Origin: Shouchella tritolerans
Lineage (GTDB): Bacteria > Bacillota > Bacilli > Bacillales > Bacillaceae_D
DNA: 64,000 nt
Reading direction: 5' to 3'
Assembly: GCF_025770735.1 (NCBI RefSeq)
Contig: NZ_JAODPB010000004.1
Span: 1-64,000 of the forward strand
Made by a program: the position numbers and the translations under genes
Notes under the pieces: model-generated
What the model saw: only the letters and a program-made list of their open reading frames with translations
The model's database searches: none
What the model was told of the DNA's origin: nothing
Shown here: piece after piece, positions 55,474 to 64,000 of the stretch
How the letters are laid out: the number at the start of each line of letters is the position of its first letter
Position numbering within the stretch: the first letter of the stretch is position 1

Positions 55474-57693
55474 TTAAAGGCGTTCATGATTGTGGTTTGA
55501 CAATGCTCGCTCTACATCTTCTTTCTCAATTTGCATAAAAGCAGTTTGGCCGACTTCTATGTGTGCCACACGCAGAGCCTGCTCTTGGATGATAGCTTCA
55601 AACACTTTCATGACGTAGCGGCCATTGCCTCCCCTATTCGCTGATTTAAAATGGCCTTTTATTAAATCAAGTGCTGCTTGTGACCATTCATACCGATAGC
55701 TCTTCGCTTTTGCGAGTAGCATCTCGTACCGTTCGTCAGGCGTGTAATCTGGAAAATGGATGGTTTTACGCACTCGCGATTGCAGACCAGGATTGCTTTT
55801 TAACAGCTGTGTCATTTCTTTGGCGTAGCCTGCAAAGACGACAACTAAGTTGGCTTCATGGGTCGTCATTGCTTGCGTTAATGCTGTCAACGCTTCCCTT
55901 CCATAGTCATTCGCGCCGCCTTGTGCCAGGGAATATGCTTCATCAATAAACAAAACGCCGCCAAGTGCATCTTCAATCACTCTTTCTGTTTTCAATGCCG
56001 TCTGTCCGACAAATCCGCTAACGAGATCACTGCGAGAAACCTCGACCACATGGCCTTTTTTCAACAAACCGATTTGGTTAAGCGCTTCTGCATAAAGCCT
56101 GGCAACGGTCGTTTTCCCTGTGCCAGGAGCCCCTGAAAACACCGTATGGAGCGGCATAGGTGGTACGGCTAAGCCGATGTCACGCCGTGCTTCTTTTACT
56201 TTCGCGTACGCAGTCAGCTTTTTTATTTCTCGCTTCACTTCTTCGAGCCCGATAAGTGCATCAAGGCGGGAAAGGGCATTTTCGGCTCGTTGGGGCGCTG
56301 TCGATTGGATATGCGTTTCATCCACCAACACCAAATCTGCCTCTGACTTGCCGCTGCCAGAAGCCCCTTTTTCAAAAATGGCGGCGCGGACAATGTTTTC
56401 GACGACACGAGCATTGCCAAACGATTGGTCGATTTTTGCCCGTTCAATTTCCACTGATACTTTTTTTAAGGCTTGTTCGGTGAAAACAAAGTCGTTTTCC
56501 AGCGCTATTGTTTCAGCTATATCCAAGAGTTCACTTTCCGTGTAATTTTGCAAATGAAGTTGATTTTGTTCTGGGAAACGGCTCCTTAGCCCTGGGTTGG
56601 AACGTATAAAGGTGGCCATTTCTTTTGGGTAGCCTGCAAGGATAACGGCAAAATTGCCTGCATACTTGCCGCTTGTCATTGCCGCTACAAGCGTATCAAT
56701 GACCGCTTGCCCGTAATCATTGCCTCCTTGCCCGGCTCGTTTTAAACTGTACGCTTCGTCAATAAACAGGACGCCGCCAGCAGCGCGTTCAATTGCTGCC
56801 ATTGTTTGCTCTTCTGTTTGCCCGACATAGCCAGCAACCAGTTGGGCACGGTCTACTTCATACACTTCTGGTTTAGAGAGAATGCCCAACTCATAATAAA
56901 TTTTAGCAAGCAGCCTTGCTAAAGTCGTTTTTCCTGTTCCTGGGTTTCCTGTCATAATCATATTCAAATTGAGCAATCGCTTTGTTTGCAGTCCACGCTT
57001 TTTCCGTTCCTGTTGGTACTTTAAAAACGCGTACAGTTTATGGATCCTTGCCTTTACGTCTGCAAGACCGACCATTTCATCGAGCTCTGCCAAAGCAGAC
57101 GGATGCTCTTGCGGTTTGGCCAATTTAGCAGCCTGTTCATAAAACCGATGTCCAAGCGTTGTCGCCTCAGCCACAAGTTGTTTTAGCGTTTGAAACAATG
57201 GCTTCGAATAGTATTGACCTTGAAAGCTTTCAAGCAGCTGTGAAGCTGTATCAGCAAGGGCTTGCGCTTTATCGCGAAATGTGTTGGCAATGTCCTCAAG
57301 TTCTCCATTGCCAGCCGATTCCGTCTGCTCCCAATCTGCCAGAAACCGGTCTGCTTGTTCTCGAATGCGGGCAATCGCTTGTTGTTTACCGCGAAGTTGG
57401 TCGGTTTCGCGGAGGTGTGGCCATTGTTTCGGGATCAGTTCAGATCCTACCCATTCTGTTGCCTGGCCACGCTGCTTCAGCTGATGGACGATTTGCTTAG
57501 AAGCACCCATTTCCTCTGCTTGTTTTAACCATTGGTGCACAAACGAGTCAAGCTGCTGGCGCCGCGCGAACCGGTACCGAGCCAGCTCAACGAGTTCATT
57601 TGCAGACATGGGCTCCGTAGCGTCACTTCTTGTCAAACGTTTCCGCCAGAGCGCGGCTTCTGCCTGTATTGATTGTTGTCTGTCTTGCGCCAC
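55474..57693 (-). CDS. Tandem AAA+ ATPase, SpoVK/CbbX-like
   Basis: 739 residues from GTG 57693 (GGAAGGAACC upstream). N-terminal 200 residues are helical. Two CbbX/SpoVK-type AAA+ modules follow: module 1 MTGNPGTGKTTLARLLAKIY, GGVLFIDEAYSLKRAGQGGN; module 2 FSGAPGTGKTTVARLYAEAL, GGVLFIDEAYSLAQGGANDY. Both have Walker A and B; the pore-loop-like GYVGQTEE / GFVGQTAL is in each. SpoVK itself has one module; double ones occur in Firmicutes and in EccA-like chaperones. Substrate unknown. It lies 19 bp after the copD-like gene. Confidence 0.88.
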   Translation of the reverse strand: MAQDRQQSIQAEAALWRKRLTRSDATEPMSANELVELARYRFARRQQLDSFVHQWLKQAEEMGASKQIVHQLKQRGQATEWVGSELIPKQWPHLRETDQLRGKQQAIARIREQADRFLADWEQTESAGNGELEDIANTFRDKAQALADTASQLLESFQGQYYSKPLFQTLKQLVAEATTLGHRFYEQAAKLAKPQEHPSALAELDEMVGLADVKARIHKLYAFLKYQQERKKRGLQTKRLLNLNMIMTGNPGTGKTTLARLLAKIYYELGILSKPEVYEVDRAQLVAGYVGQTEEQTMAAIERAAGGVLFIDEAYSLKRAGQGGNDYGQAVIDTLVAAMTSGKYAGNFAVILAGYPKEMATFIRSNPGLRSRFPEQNQLHLQNYTESELLDIAETIALENDFVFTEQALKKVSVEIERAKIDQSFGNARVVENIVRAAIFEKGASGSGKSEADLVLVDETHIQSTAPQRAENALSRLDALIGLEEVKREIKKLTAYAKVKEARRDIGLAVPPMPLHTVFSGAPGTGKTTVARLYAEALNQIGLLKKGHVVEVSRSDLVSGFVGQTALKTERVIEDALGGVLFIDEAYSLAQGGANDYGREALTALTQAMTTHEANLVVVFAGYAKEMTQLLKSNPGLQSRVRKTIHFPDYTPDERYEMLLAKAKSYRYEWSQAALDLIKGHFKSANRGGNGRYVMKVFEAIIQEQALRVAHIEVGQTAFMQIEKEDVERALSNHNHERL

Positions 57694-57712
57694 GCTGGTT
57701 CCTTCCTTTCTA

Positions 57713-59335
57713 TTAATGGGAATGCCCTTCGTGGATAAATTGTCGTTTTTCCACTTCCAAAACCTTGCCATTAGTCGGTTTTATTAAGTAGCGATGGGCC
57801 TCTGGAAACGTTTCATTTGTCGATTCTACATGGATAAAGACATTGTTTTTGACGTTAGCGTCACGCCGTTCGCCATCAAGCTCAATTTCCACAGATTCGA
57901 TGTCTTTGTCTGCGTATCCTAAAGAAACATACGTACTTGCCCGTTCATTGTCTACCCAATCATTTGTTGTAAACATAAATGTGTCCATAAATTGGTCACC
58001 GCCTGTTAAAAAGCCGTTTTCAATTTCTATGGAAGCATCCAAATACTTGCGGTAGCCTTCGTCTTCCATTTTCAACCGTTCCGCCGCCAAATGGCGTTCA
58101 TTGATTTGGTAAACAGCAAAAACTTCTTCATGTTCCTCTTCAAATACGGCCAATAACTCTACTTGTTCGTTTTCATGGCCAACCGCGATGGCGTCTTCAA
58201 TCGTATCATGCACAGTCAAGTTCACTGGAATGTCGCCAGGGCCAGCGCTGATCATAAGCCCGCTGTAAGTGACAAGTGTCCATGCGACTAGCAGCACTCC
58301 GACGATCACTGTCTTTTTAAACCACCATGCTGCAAATAAAGCGCCCACAAGCAGGATGACCGATGCGATGAGCAACAAGGTACCGCTGATTCCTGGAGAA
58401 AACGAAATCAGCTGGTTTTCTAACAAAGGTTCTTGTAAAAACCAGTCCATTAGCGGGCTCATCGGTTCGTTTTGCAATGTCCGCAGTACATTATGAGGCG
58501 GCTCCGTTTCCGTTAGCCAGGAAGTCACGATGAAAACGAGAAGCGCAACCACCCCTTCGGCACGAAAGGATTTTTGTCGTTCAGCGGGCGATAGCTCGGC
58601 CCCTTTGCCGCTTAAAGATAGCAAATGCCGAAAACCAAAGACAAGCAACGGAATAAAGAGAATGTGCTTGATGAGCAACAATTGGCCGTAAGACAGCATC
58701 CAGCTATTCACATACTCTGGTGCAATTTCCCCCATCATGATGAAGCCACTCGTTACAAGTAATAACAAACTAAAAACAGCCACAACCGAAAACCATTGGT
58801 GAAACTTCAAAGCATTGATAAGTGCCGTTCCATAAAGACCAACGACTAGTAATGGTCCAATCCAAAAAGCCATCGCCACCATATGAAGACTACTGCTAAT
58901 CATCCCGTGCAACCCGTTTAAGGAAGCACTATGGCTCGACAGACTGATTGCAAAAGTCAGCAAAACGATGAACACAAGATTGATTCCTGCGGCCACAGGC
59001 CGTAGCGCCGTTACTTTTGCCATTGCCAACCATACAGCAGCCATGAGCACGACAATCAAGCTCCCATATAGAAAACTAGCGCCAACAGCATGGTCAGCAA
59101 TGACAGTCATAAGCGCATCGGGGTAAGAAATATCGAAAAAATCGGCGTAAGTAACCGCCAATTTGGCCACATAGCCAAATAACACAACAACAATCCCGCC
59201 TAGCAACAGCACAGCCGTTTGTTGTTTTGGCTCAGCACTGAGCCCCCGTTCGCCTGGAGCAAGGGCGACGGTAAAAATCCCTGTCGTAAACGCCAAAAGC
59301 GTATAGAGCAGCATATTTAAAATTGCTTCAATCAT
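57713..59335 (-). CDS. CopD-domain membrane protein with extracytoplasmic C-terminal domain
   Basis: 540 residues. About 9-10 membrane helices with a CopD-like core (MISSSLHMVAMAFWIGPLLV, SYGQLLLIKHILFIPLLVFG), then an outside beta-rich domain of 180 residues (about 360-540) ending in the His-rich IHEGHSH. CopD proteins are linked to copper uptake. The end may bind metal. Likely cotranscribed with the double AAA+ ATPase. Confidence 0.82.
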   Translation of the reverse strand: MIEAILNMLLYTLLAFTTGIFTVALAPGERGLSAEPKQQTAVLLLGGIVVVLFGYVAKLAVTYADFFDISYPDALMTVIADHAVGASFLYGSLIVVLMAAVWLAMAKVTALRPVAAGINLVFIVLLTFAISLSSHSASLNGLHGMISSSLHMVAMAFWIGPLLVVGLYGTALINALKFHQWFSVVAVFSLLLLVTSGFIMMGEIAPEYVNSWMLSYGQLLLIKHILFIPLLVFGFRHLLSLSGKGAELSPAERQKSFRAEGVVALLVFIVTSWLTETEPPHNVLRTLQNEPMSPLMDWFLQEPLLENQLISFSPGISGTLLLIASVILLVGALFAAWWFKKTVIVGVLLVAWTLVTYSGLMISAGPGDIPVNLTVHDTIEDAIAVGHENEQVELLAVFEEEHEEVFAVYQINERHLAAERLKMEDEGYRKYLDASIEIENGFLTGGDQFMDTFMFTTNDWVDNERASTYVSLGYADKDIESVEIELDGERRDANVKNNVFIHVESTNETFPEAHRYLIKPTNGKVLEVEKRQFIHEGHSH

Positions 59336-59423
59336 ATCTCTCCTCCATTAAAAATCTCTATCCCCATCATAGCAACCTGTTGTTGCCATGAATAGCAAAT
59401 CGCTCAAACTGAGCGAAAAACGT

Positions 59424-59449
59424 CAAAAAAGCCGCCAATTTTGGCGGCT
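59424..59449 (-). terminator. Terminator of the sspN-like gene
   Basis: AGCCGCC / GGCGGCT with loop AATTTT and six Ts on the minus side. Confidence 0.85.
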
Positions 59450-59497
59450 GCAGACCAATCTGCGTGATATGGTCAACAAAGTGTGTACTTAATGGAA

Positions 59498-59635
59498 CTA
59501 CCCTTTTGGAGGAACATAGTTCGGCTGTTCATTGGACTTGTTGGCCATTTTCTTGCCGTTGTTCCGATCTGATTTGCGTGATTGTTCGCCTAAATGGTCA
59601 GGCGTAAATTGGGCAAACCGATTGTTGTCTCCCAT
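59498..59635 (-). CDS. sspN: Small acid-soluble spore protein N-like
   Basis: 45 residues: MGDNNRFAQFTPDHLGEQSR then NNGKKMANKSNEQPNYVPPK. Matches the SspN outline (MGNN...FNP.H.G.QPR...NKGK.M.). Minor spore core protein; same neighbourhood as in B. subtilis (near citB). GGAGGGGATC precedes ATG 59635. Confidence 0.8.
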   Translation of the reverse strand: MGDNNRFAQFTPDHLGEQSRKSDRNNGKKMANKSNEQPNYVPPKG

Positions 59636-59688
59636 GTGATCCCCTCCATGAGTTTAGCTTGCCCAATGCAACGCCTACGAAGACTTCC

Positions 59689-59817
59689 TTATTTTGGCAC
59701 CGAGTGTTTTTGTTCGAACCGTGCTTCTAGACGCTCCATGGCCTCCCGGTCCTGAGTAAGGCGCTCACGGTTTTGCCGCACCAATTCGGCAAAAGATACT
59801 TTTCCTACTCGCCTCAT
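59689..59817 (-). CDS. FbpB-family small basic protein
   Basis: 42 residues: MRRVGKVSFAELVRQNRERL then TQDREAMERLEARFEQKHSV. Fits the FbpB family (MRR...SFEELV..NK.EL..D...). In B. subtilis FbpB helps an sRNA in iron sparing; a paralogue may have another role. AAGAGGTG upstream of ATG 59817. No Fur box seen. Confidence 0.75.
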   Translation of the reverse strand: MRRVGKVSFAELVRQNRERLTQDREAMERLEARFEQKHSVPK

Positions 59818-59984
59818 CGTTGTTCACCTCTTTTTTTCTATTACTATTACCTGAATTCTCATTTTTTAAACCATTGCCATTTAGCCGCCATTCGCCAATT
59901 TTTTCACTTTCTCCTCCGATTGACGTCTACGACAGCAATCTTGTTCATATAAGTAAACCATCACGACAAAAAAGGGTGAATATC

Positions 59985-60140
59985 ATGGAAAAAAAGCAAC
60001 TTGAACAACTTTTTGAAACAAAATTACAACGGCCGTTATCAAAAAAAGAACAGCACTTTCTTTCTTGGTTGGCACAAAAAAGCCATCATCACGACCAGCG
60101 TCCTCATCCCGCAGCTAATAAAAGCACGAATTGGCGATAA
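59985..60140 (+). CDS. Small basic protein, 51 residues
   Basis: MEKKQLEQLFETKLQRPLSK, later FLSWLAQKSHHHDQRPHPAA. No membrane segment; contains a His-rich end. AAAGGGTGA precedes ATG 59985. Unknown family. It converges on aconitase. Confidence 0.55.
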   Translation: MEKKQLEQLFETKLQRPLSKKEQHFLSWLAQKSHHHDQRPHPAANKSTNWR

Positions 60141-60162
60141 AAAAATACCTGCCTATGCCATA

Positions 60163-60193
60163 CAAAAAACCTGCCTGAGAGCCTCAGGCAGGT
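60163..60193 (-). terminator. Terminator of acnA
   Basis: ACCTGCCTGA / TCAGGCAGGT with GAGCC loop; T run on the minus side. Confidence 0.92.
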
Positions 60194-60203
60194 GTTCATT
60201 TCA

Positions 60204-62921
60204 TTACACAGTAGCCAATTTTTCACGTAACACCATTTGCAAAATACCGCCATGGCGATAATAATCGATTTCTACATCGCTATCGAAACGGACAAGCGCC
60301 TCGAATTCCGTTTTGTTGCCATCTTCGCTAACAGCCGTAACCGTCACATAATCCCGTGGTTTTATATCGTTGCTAATGGCGACAGAAATCGTTTCTTTTC
60401 CTGTCAGGCCAAGGGATTCTGCGCTTTCGCCTGCTTTAAATTGAAGAGGCAGCACGCCCATGAGCACCAAGTTGGAACGATGGATACGCTCATAGCTTTC
60501 AGCAATAACCGTTTTAATGCCAAGCAAGTTCGTACCTTTGGCTGCCCAGTCACGAGAAGAACCCATGCCGTAATCTTGGCCGGCTAGAATAACAAGGCCC
60601 GTATTGTCTTCCTTGTATTTCATAGCAGCATCATAAATAGACATCACTTCCCCAGTCGGCCAATAAGTCGTGTAGCCGCCTTCCGTTCCTGGAGCGATTT
60701 GGTTGCGAATGCGGATATTGGCGAACGTGCCACGCATCATGACTTCATGGTTGCCTCGACGAGAGCCATATGAGTTAAAGTCTTTTGGCTTAACACCTTT
60801 TTCCATCAGATACTTACCTGCTGGCGTATTTTTGCCAATCGCTCCTGCTGGAGAAATATGGTCCGTTGTGACAGAGTCACCAAATTTTCCAATTACACGC
60901 AAGCCATTAAGCGGTTTAACTTCTTCTGGATCTTTGGCAAGCCCTTCAAAGAACGGCGGGTTGGCAATGTAAGTTGAATCATCATCCCACTGGTAGAGAG
61001 CGTCGTCCGTCGTGTTGATTTGATTCCAGCGTTCATTGCTCGTGAACACATCAGCATATTCACGACGGAATAGCTCAGGTGTAACCGTTTTATCAACAAT
61101 TGTGCGGACTTCATCAGACGTTGGCCAGATATCTTTAAAATAAACATCGTTGCCGTCTTTGTCTTTGGCAATTGGGTCATTTAAAAGATCGACATCCACT
61201 GTACCTGCTAATGCATAAGCAACAACAAGCGGCGGCGATGCCAAATAGTTCGCCTTTACAAGTGGATGGATGCGCCCTTCAAAGTTACGGTTTCCAGACA
61301 GGACAGAAGTTACTGTCAGATCATTGGCTGCAATCGCTTGTTCCACTTCCTCTTCAAGCGGGCCAGAGTTTCCGATACATGTGGTGCAGCCGTATCCGAC
61401 TAAATGGAAGCCGAGGTTTTCAAGATAAGGCATCAAGCCAGAATCATTCAAATAGCCTGTTACCACTTTAGAACCAGGCGCTAGCGATGTCTTCACGTAC
61501 TCAGGCACTTTCAGACCTAGCTCGCTCGCTTTTTTGGCAACAAGTCCTGCGGCTACAAGCACATATGGGTTGGATGTATTTGTACAGCTCGTAATAGCAG
61601 CAATCGCTACAGCACCGGTTTTCATCGTCGTTTCGCGGCCATCGGCAAAGTTGACTTCAACGGTTTTATTAAATTCATCTTTCGATAGACCGAGTCCTTG
61701 GTTTCCTGCTGGCGCAACGACGGCATCTTGGAAGGACTTTTGCATGTCTGGTAGCTCGATTAAATCTTGTGGGCGCTTAGGGCCTGACAAGTTGGCATGG
61801 ATCTTAGACAGATCCACTTCCACCACATCTGTGTAAACAGGATCAGGCGTTTCACCAGGGACATAGAACATGCCGTTTGCTTTGCAGTACGTGCGAACCA
61901 AATCAATTTGCTCTTCAGAGCGTCCTGTAAGGCGCAAATAATTCAACGCTTCTTCGTCAATTGGGAAAAAGCCGCAAGTCGCGCCGTATTCAGGTGCCAT
62001 ATTTGAAATCGTCGCCCGGTCAGCAAGAGGCATATCGGCAAGGCCAGGGCCAAAGTATTCGACAAATTTGCCGACAACATTCTTTTTACGCAACACTTGC
62101 GTCACTTTTAAAGCGACATCCGTTGCCGTTGTCCCACTTGGCAGTGAGCCTGTAAATTTCAAGCCAATCACTTCAGGAACCGGGAAGTAAGAAGGCTGTC
62201 CAAGCATGCCAGCTTCCGCCTCAATGCCGCCAACACCCCAACCGAGGACACCCAAACCGTTAATCATGGTCGTATGGGAATCGGTTCCCACTAAAGTGTC
62301 TGGAAACGCAACTGTTTCGCCGTCCTGTTCAACAGCATGGACAACGTTGGCAATGTACTCTAAATTCACTTGGTGGACAATACCGGTCGCTGGTGGCACG
62401 GCATTGTAATTGTCGAACGCTTTTTTGGCCCAATTTAAAAATTGGTAGCGCTCTGCATTGCGTTCAAATTCCAAATTCATATTATGAAGCAATGAGTCGT
62501 CTGTTCCGAACTTGTCAACTTGGACAGAGTGGTCAATGACAAGGTCGACTGGGATTTCCGGATTGATTTGGTCGGGATTCCCTCCGAGGTCAGCCATTGC
62601 TTTGCGGAGCGCAGCTAAGTCGACGACAGCCGGGACGCCAGTAAAATCTTGGAGAATAACACGTGAAGGCTTAAACGGGACGTCGATCTCCTTTACGTCC
62701 TTTGTCCCCCATTTTGCTAGGTTTTCAACATGCTCTTTTTTAATGACATAATCATCGTACTGCCTTAACACGGATTCAAGCAGGACTTTAACGGAATAAG
62801 GCAGCTTGCTCACTTTTCCGATCCCGGCTTTTTCCAACGCATCAAGCGCATAGTAATGGTATGTTTTCCCATTCAGGTCAAAAGAAGACTTAGCATTAAA
62901 CACGTCTTGTTTTTTTGACAT
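60204..62921 (-). CDS. acnA: Aconitate hydratase
   Basis: 905 residues. Fe-S ligand cysteines in [13 protein letters not shown] and [33 protein letters not shown]-terminal swivel domain with [17 protein letters not shown]. Isomerises citrate to isocitrate in the TCA cycle; the bacterial A-type can also bind RNA when it loses its cluster (citB in B. subtilis). Promoter with dyad lies upstream. Confidence 0.97.
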   Translation of the reverse strand: MSKKQDVFNAKSSFDLNGKTYHYYALDALEKAGIGKVSKLPYSVKVLLESVLRQYDDYVIKKEHVENLAKWGTKDVKEIDVPFKPSRVILQDFTGVPAVVDLAALRKAMADLGGNPDQINPEIPVDLVIDHSVQVDKFGTDDSLLHNMNLEFERNAERYQFLNWAKKAFDNYNAVPPATGIVHQVNLEYIANVVHAVEQDGETVAFPDTLVGTDSHTTMINGLGVLGWGVGGIEAEAGMLGQPSYFPVPEVIGLKFTGSLPSGTTATDVALKVTQVLRKKNVVGKFVEYFGPGLADMPLADRATISNMAPEYGATCGFFPIDEEALNYLRLTGRSEEQIDLVRTYCKANGMFYVPGETPDPVYTDVVEVDLSKIHANLSGPKRPQDLIELPDMQKSFQDAVVAPAGNQGLGLSKDEFNKTVEVNFADGRETTMKTGAVAIAAITSCTNTSNPYVLVAAGLVAKKASELGLKVPEYVKTSLAPGSKVVTGYLNDSGLMPYLENLGFHLVGYGCTTCIGNSGPLEEEVEQAIAANDLTVTSVLSGNRNFEGRIHPLVKANYLASPPLVVAYALAGTVDVDLLNDPIAKDKDGNDVYFKDIWPTSDEVRTIVDKTVTPELFRREYADVFTSNERWNQINTTDDALYQWDDDSTYIANPPFFEGLAKDPEEVKPLNGLRVIGKFGDSVTTDHISPAGAIGKNTPAGKYLMEKGVKPKDFNSYGSRRGNHEVMMRGTFANIRIRNQIAPGTEGGYTTYWPTGEVMSIYDAAMKYKEDNTGLVILAGQDYGMGSSRDWAAKGTNLLGIKTVIAESYERIHRSNLVLMGVLPLQFKAGESAESLGLTGKETISVAISNDIKPRDYVTVTAVSEDGNKTEFEALVRFDSDVEIDYYRHGGILQMVLREKLATV

Positions 62922-62944
62922 CGAAAGACCCCCTTATCAGCATT

Positions 62945-62973
62945 ATCATAACGTATTATGAGAGCGTTGTCTA
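62945..62973 (-). promoter_or_regulatory. acnA promoter with overlapping dyad
   Basis: Minus strand TAGACA (62973-62968), 17-bp spacer, TATGAT (62950-62945). The palindrome CATAA-CGTA-TTATG (62948-62961) covers the -10 edge. It resembles ATAA/TTAT dyads used by CcpC at citB, but the spacing is 4 rather than 7 bp. Confidence 0.6.
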
Positions 62974-63141
62974 AAGATTTACCCATCCGTAAGCGCTTTT
63001 ACAAACAGGCGTTCAGGAAGATTTCCCTTCATTAGGATAGCAAAAGTTGCGCCAAGTTTAAATCTTTTTTCGACAAAAACATTAAATTTGAATAGAAAAA
63101 ATGGTTGCCGCCTTATACTAATGGGGAAGGAGGAGTGCTTC

Positions 63142-63279
63142 ATGACGGAACGCCATACGTTTAAAAGCCAACGCCGCAACCAGCCAAAAGGCAAGCAAGG
63201 AAGCGGACAGCCAGAACCATTGAGTGGCTCACACAAAACAAAAAAAGCCAACCAAGTTAATCAAACAAATGGCGAATAA
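63142..63279 (+). CDS. sspP: Small acid-soluble spore protein P-like
   Basis: 45 residues: MTERHTFKSQRRNQPKGKQG then SGQPEPLSGSHKTKKANQVN. The PKG..GQPEPLSGS.K.K block is the SspP signature. Spore core protein, next to citB as in B. subtilis. AAGGAGGA precedes ATG 63142. Confidence 0.88.
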   Translation: MTERHTFKSQRRNQPKGKQGSGQPEPLSGSHKTKKANQVNQTNGE

Positions 63280-63354
63280 TGATGAAAGTCCGCCCATACG
63301 CTTTTTTTTCGCTTGCATAGACTAGAACATACCTTGTTAAAAGGAGGTTCAACT

Positions 63355-63435
63355 ATGAGCGGATATGGTGGAGGCTTTGCTCTTATCGTTGTTTTGTTTA
63401 TCTTGCTAGTAATTGTCGGCGCAAGCTGGTTCTAA
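63355..63435 (+). CDS. YjcZ-family sporulation peptide
   Basis: 26 residues, MSGYGGGFALIVVLFILLVI then VGASWF. Glycine-rich start and one membrane helix fit the YjcZ family. Perfect AAAGGAGGT 9 nt upstream. Confidence 0.88.
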   Translation: MSGYGGGFALIVVLFILLVIVGASWF

Positions 63436-63441
63436 TCTCGT

Positions 63442-63467
63442 AAAAGGCTGCCATTGCAGCCTTTTAT
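63442..63467 (+). terminator. Terminator after the YjcZ-like gene
   Basis: AAAAGGCTGC / GCAGCCTTTT with CATT loop. Confidence 0.85.
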
Positions 63468-63478
63468 CGCATTTTCCT

Positions 63479-63673
63479 TTACGCAGTCCAGCCAGGCTCG
63501 TACGTATAAACAACCGTACCGAAATGTTTGGCTGCCCCTCGAAAGCTTTTCATATCCTCTTGTTTCGTCAATACGTTGCGAAACACTGGAAACTCTTCTT
63601 TTGAAACCGTCACTTCGGTTACTTCCTTCGTCCGTAATGCTTGCAGCAATTGCTCTGCTTTTTCTTCTGTCAT
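63479..63673 (-). CDS. Uncharacterised small protein, 64 residues
   Basis: Starts MTEEKAEQLLQALRTKEVTE, ends AKHFGTVVYTYEPGWTA. Soluble alpha/beta-like mini-protein with no cysteine. GGGGGC and ATG 63673 upstream. Unknown to me. Confidence 0.6.
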   Translation of the reverse strand: MTEEKAEQLLQALRTKEVTEVTVSKEEFPVFRNVLTKQEDMKSFRGAAKHFGTVVYTYEPGWTA

Positions 63674-63823
63674 TATCCAGCCCCCTTGATCAACGCAACA
63701 GTAAAGTCAATATACGTTAGCGAGAACCTATTTTACTCAAGCGAAAAAACGCCATGTTGCTAGCGCCTATACCCATTTTATGATACAGTGAATGCGAAGA
63801 ACAAGCAAAATGGGAGGATGAAC

Positions 63824-64000
63824 ATGTCAGGCTGGGATTGGTTTATGAGTTTTATTATTCTATGGACGTTCATCTTGCTTGGACTCATGCTCATCGGTGG
63901 CTATTTTATGTTCCGCAAATTTTTAAAGCGCTTGCCAAAAGCGGATGGCAAATCGATTCTTGATTGGCAAGAACATTACATTAACCAAGCATTGCCTCTA
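63824..64000 (+). CDS. yneK: DUF2621 protein YneK-like, partial
   Basis: Runs past the window end. N-terminus MSGWDWFMSFIILWTFILLG with a membrane helix, then FMFRKFLKRLPKADGKSILD and WQEHYINQALPL. This matches YneK (DUF2621), which lies near sspP-citB in B. subtilis. GGGAGGATG upstream of ATG 63824. Confidence 0.85.
   Translation, partial: MSGWDWFMSFIILWTFILLGLMLIGGYFMFRKFLKRLPKADGKSILDWQEHYINQALPL

Overview
The window looks like chromosomal DNA of a spore-forming, low-to-mid-GC Bacillaceae, most like the alkaliphilic Bacillus clausii / Shouchella group. Supporting signs are strong AGGAGG ribosome binding sites, spore protein genes (sspP-, sspN-, YjcZ- and YppG-like), bacillithiol genes (bshB2, ytxJ), an aa3-type menaquinol oxidase, and synteny with the Bacillus subtilis yneK-sspP-citB-sspN-yneP-yneQ region. 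The species call is inference from protein character; no search was run.

Positions 1-5981 are the accessory part. A direct repeat of at least 1081 bp (1-1081 and 4901-5981, offset exactly 4900 bp, identical wherever compared) brackets about 3.8 kb of foreign-looking cargo. The left repeat ends in a truncated permease gene and the right one carries the intact permease. The cargo holds a YolD-like gene behind LexA-like boxes, an SPbeta-type ATP-dependent DNA ligase with one internal stop, a low-GC APH-family kinase with a probable N-terminal frameshift, a polymorphic-toxin C-terminal cassette (pre-toxin TG region plus toxin) with a likely immunity gene, and a decayed peptidoglycan-binding fragment. 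No transposase or integrase is visible.

Positions 7000-19100 hold a frameshifted acyl-CoA dehydrogenase gene, a DUF2188-like protein, a membrane-anchored HtrA-like protease, yojF-bshB2, a stand-alone 5'-3' exonuclease, ytxJ, recQ, an aldo/keto reductase and an ABC-F ATPase with a leader that may act as an attenuator. Positions 19100-28900 hold odhAB with a clear promoter and cre site, a methyltransferase, a lysozyme-like protein, a topB-osmC-lipoprotein overlap cluster and an sda-like gene.

Positions 29000-33600 encode an ABC exporter and two-component system of the YvfRSTU / LnrLMN-JK type. Positions 33600-36030 encode queCDEF behind a preQ1-I riboswitch. Then come aminopeptidase ampS, an AGCS symporter, acyP, qoxABCD, an HSL-type esterase, msrA, cheV, a dipeptidase, hsp20, a degenerate EAL protein (YkuI), metA, and nadE read in one frame with a YneQ-like domain. 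The end contains yneP, a double AAA+ SpoVK/CbbX-like ATPase beside a CopD-like protein, spore protein genes, aconitase and a partial yneK.

Several genes carry single-base lesions, two of them in homopolymers (T run at 2657-2660, T run at 7928-7931). Real decay and assembly error cannot be told apart from sequence alone. No rRNA, tRNA, CRISPR array or IS element was recognised.
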